The notes under the pieces were generated by a model, which made no database searches, had not been told where the DNA came from, and saw only the letters and a program-made list of their open reading frames with translations. A DNA stretch of 64,000 nucleotides, from positions 4,156,501 to 4,220,500 of the forward strand of contig CM076275.1 of the NCBI GenBank assembly GCA_038380795.1, in the 5' to 3' direction. Source of the DNA: Pyrocephalus nanus (taxonomy: Eukaryota; Chordata; Aves; Passeriformes; Tyrannidae). Positions 63,321-64,000 of the stretch are shown in pieces. Both the position numbers and the translations under genes were made by a program. How positions within the stretch are numbered: the stretch's first letter is position 1; every line of letters begins with the position of its first letter.

Positions 63321-63360
63321 GTGACGCACCAAGTAACGCTGCGTCACTAACAAAGTTACT
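63321..63360. repeat. Nested inverted repeats with CRE half-sites
   Basis: GTGACGCA (63321-63328) and TGCGTCAC (63340-63347) form a perfect 8-bp inverted pair. AGTAAC (63332-63337) and GTTACT (63355-63360) form a second, interleaved pair. Confidence 0.85.
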
Positions 63361-63826
63361 GGAAGCGATGCTAAAAGGAGTCATTTGCTTTAAAAGTATG
63401 CTCTTTCAGCCTGAATTATCGGGGTTGTTGTTTTTGTTTTTTTTTTTTATCTGACCAGAAGAGGTGGTCTGATAAGTCTCATTTGAATTCAGTCAGTCCA
63501 GCATGAAGGAAAACTTTCTTTTTTAGAAGCGCTTGAATGTTTCCATTAAATCGTTTTTTACTTTCCTAGAGGCCTTTATAACTATGCAAAGCACTCCAAC
63601 AGCTAATTCTAAATACACCACCAGTTTCAATGAGACCAATGAAATTATCCACATTCATTGCAAAAGCACTGAAATGCTTTGTAGGGCCATGATGAGCCCA
63701 TACAAAGTATGAACCAGGTCCTTTGATCTGAACCCACACGTCCTCACACTTGGAGAGAGCAGGATTGAGGCTGCAGCCTGGTTTTTGGTGATAACCAACA
63801 GAATTCCTGAAATCTCCCATCAAGAC

Positions 63827-63850
63827 AAAAAAAAAAAAAAAAAAAAAAAA
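63827..63850 (+). repeat. Poly(A) run
   Basis: About 24 uninterrupted A. Confidence 0.95.
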
Positions 63851-64000
63851 AGAAGTGTATTTTTGCAGCTTGGCTTTGTTAGTGCTGGGGTCTGGAGCAG
63901 ATCTCCCCTCTGCATTCCTGCATGCTGATCACCTCCACTCCCCCTTGAGCCTGGGCTGCTCCTCCTTCGCTTCCAACTCTCCCACGGTGATGAGCCAGAA

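Larger units (their letters stand above)
58300..63820. other. Intergenic, no gene supported
   Basis: Unique sequence apart from the listed items. The longest open frame (218 codons, 59291-59947 minus) has no recognisable domain and no flanking exon context. Confidence 0.55.

Noticed and set aside
33163..64000. Search for exons of CNOT6 or FLT4, the next genes in the human order
   Set aside because: No frame in either strand resembled these proteins; they presumably lie beyond the right edge.

Overview
The window is vertebrate nuclear DNA, almost certainly from a bird and plausibly a passerine. The evidence is two CR1 LINE fragments in the typical avian 3'-end form, low interspersed-repeat content, many A/T homopolymers and T/G-rich simple tracts, and compact introns. 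It carries two recognisable protein genes, both on the minus strand and in the same order as on human 5q35.3: MAPK9 (JNK2) and GFPT2 (glutamine:fructose-6-phosphate amidotransferase 2). All gene calls rest on my own exon-by-exon translation and on splice-site, frame and protein-family agreement. No database search was run.

Left part (1-14.7 kb): the 5' two thirds of MAPK9. A non-coding first exon sits in a CpG island near 14.45-14.55 kb. The start-codon exon is at 11.06-11.23 kb and the kinase exons run leftward to a pair of mutually exclusive 72-bp exons (beta at 3062-3133, alpha at 2765-2836). The rest of the gene lies beyond the left edge. The CpG-island promoter looks divergent. A CCAAT-CCAAT-GC box-TATA series points rightward, away from MAPK9, and is followed by three perfect TGACGTCA sites and two half-sites within 90 bp.

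Middle (about 15.2-32.4 kb): complete GFPT2, 19 exons, 2049 bp of coding sequence, 682 residues, every exon joined in frame. Its 3' UTR and candidate poly(A) site end only about 0.7 kb upstream of MAPK9 exon 1, a tight head-to-tail arrangement. The first coding exon holds only 7 coding bases, including the codon for the catalytic cysteine, and sits in a second CpG island with a TATA box.

Right part (32.5-64 kb): about 31 kb upstream of GFPT2 in which I can support no protein-coding gene. It holds a CR1 fragment ending about 160 bp from the GFPT2 TATA box, old MIR-like SINE pieces, microsatellites, a polypurine tract, a G-quadruplex-capable tract, an isolated CpG-rich patch near 44.0-44.3 kb and several AT-rich, motif-dense stretches that read like conserved non-coding elements. 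This is an inference from composition only.

Together the two proteins belong to stress signalling (JNK2) and to the entry step of the hexosamine pathway (GFPT2). There is no sign of a prokaryotic-type system, CRISPR array, tRNA or rRNA gene. The most interesting features are regulatory: the CRE/ATF array and divergent promoter at MAPK9, a short uORF overlapping the JNK2 start codon, duplicated intronic sequence after the two alternative exons, and the isolated CpG patch upstream of GFPT2.
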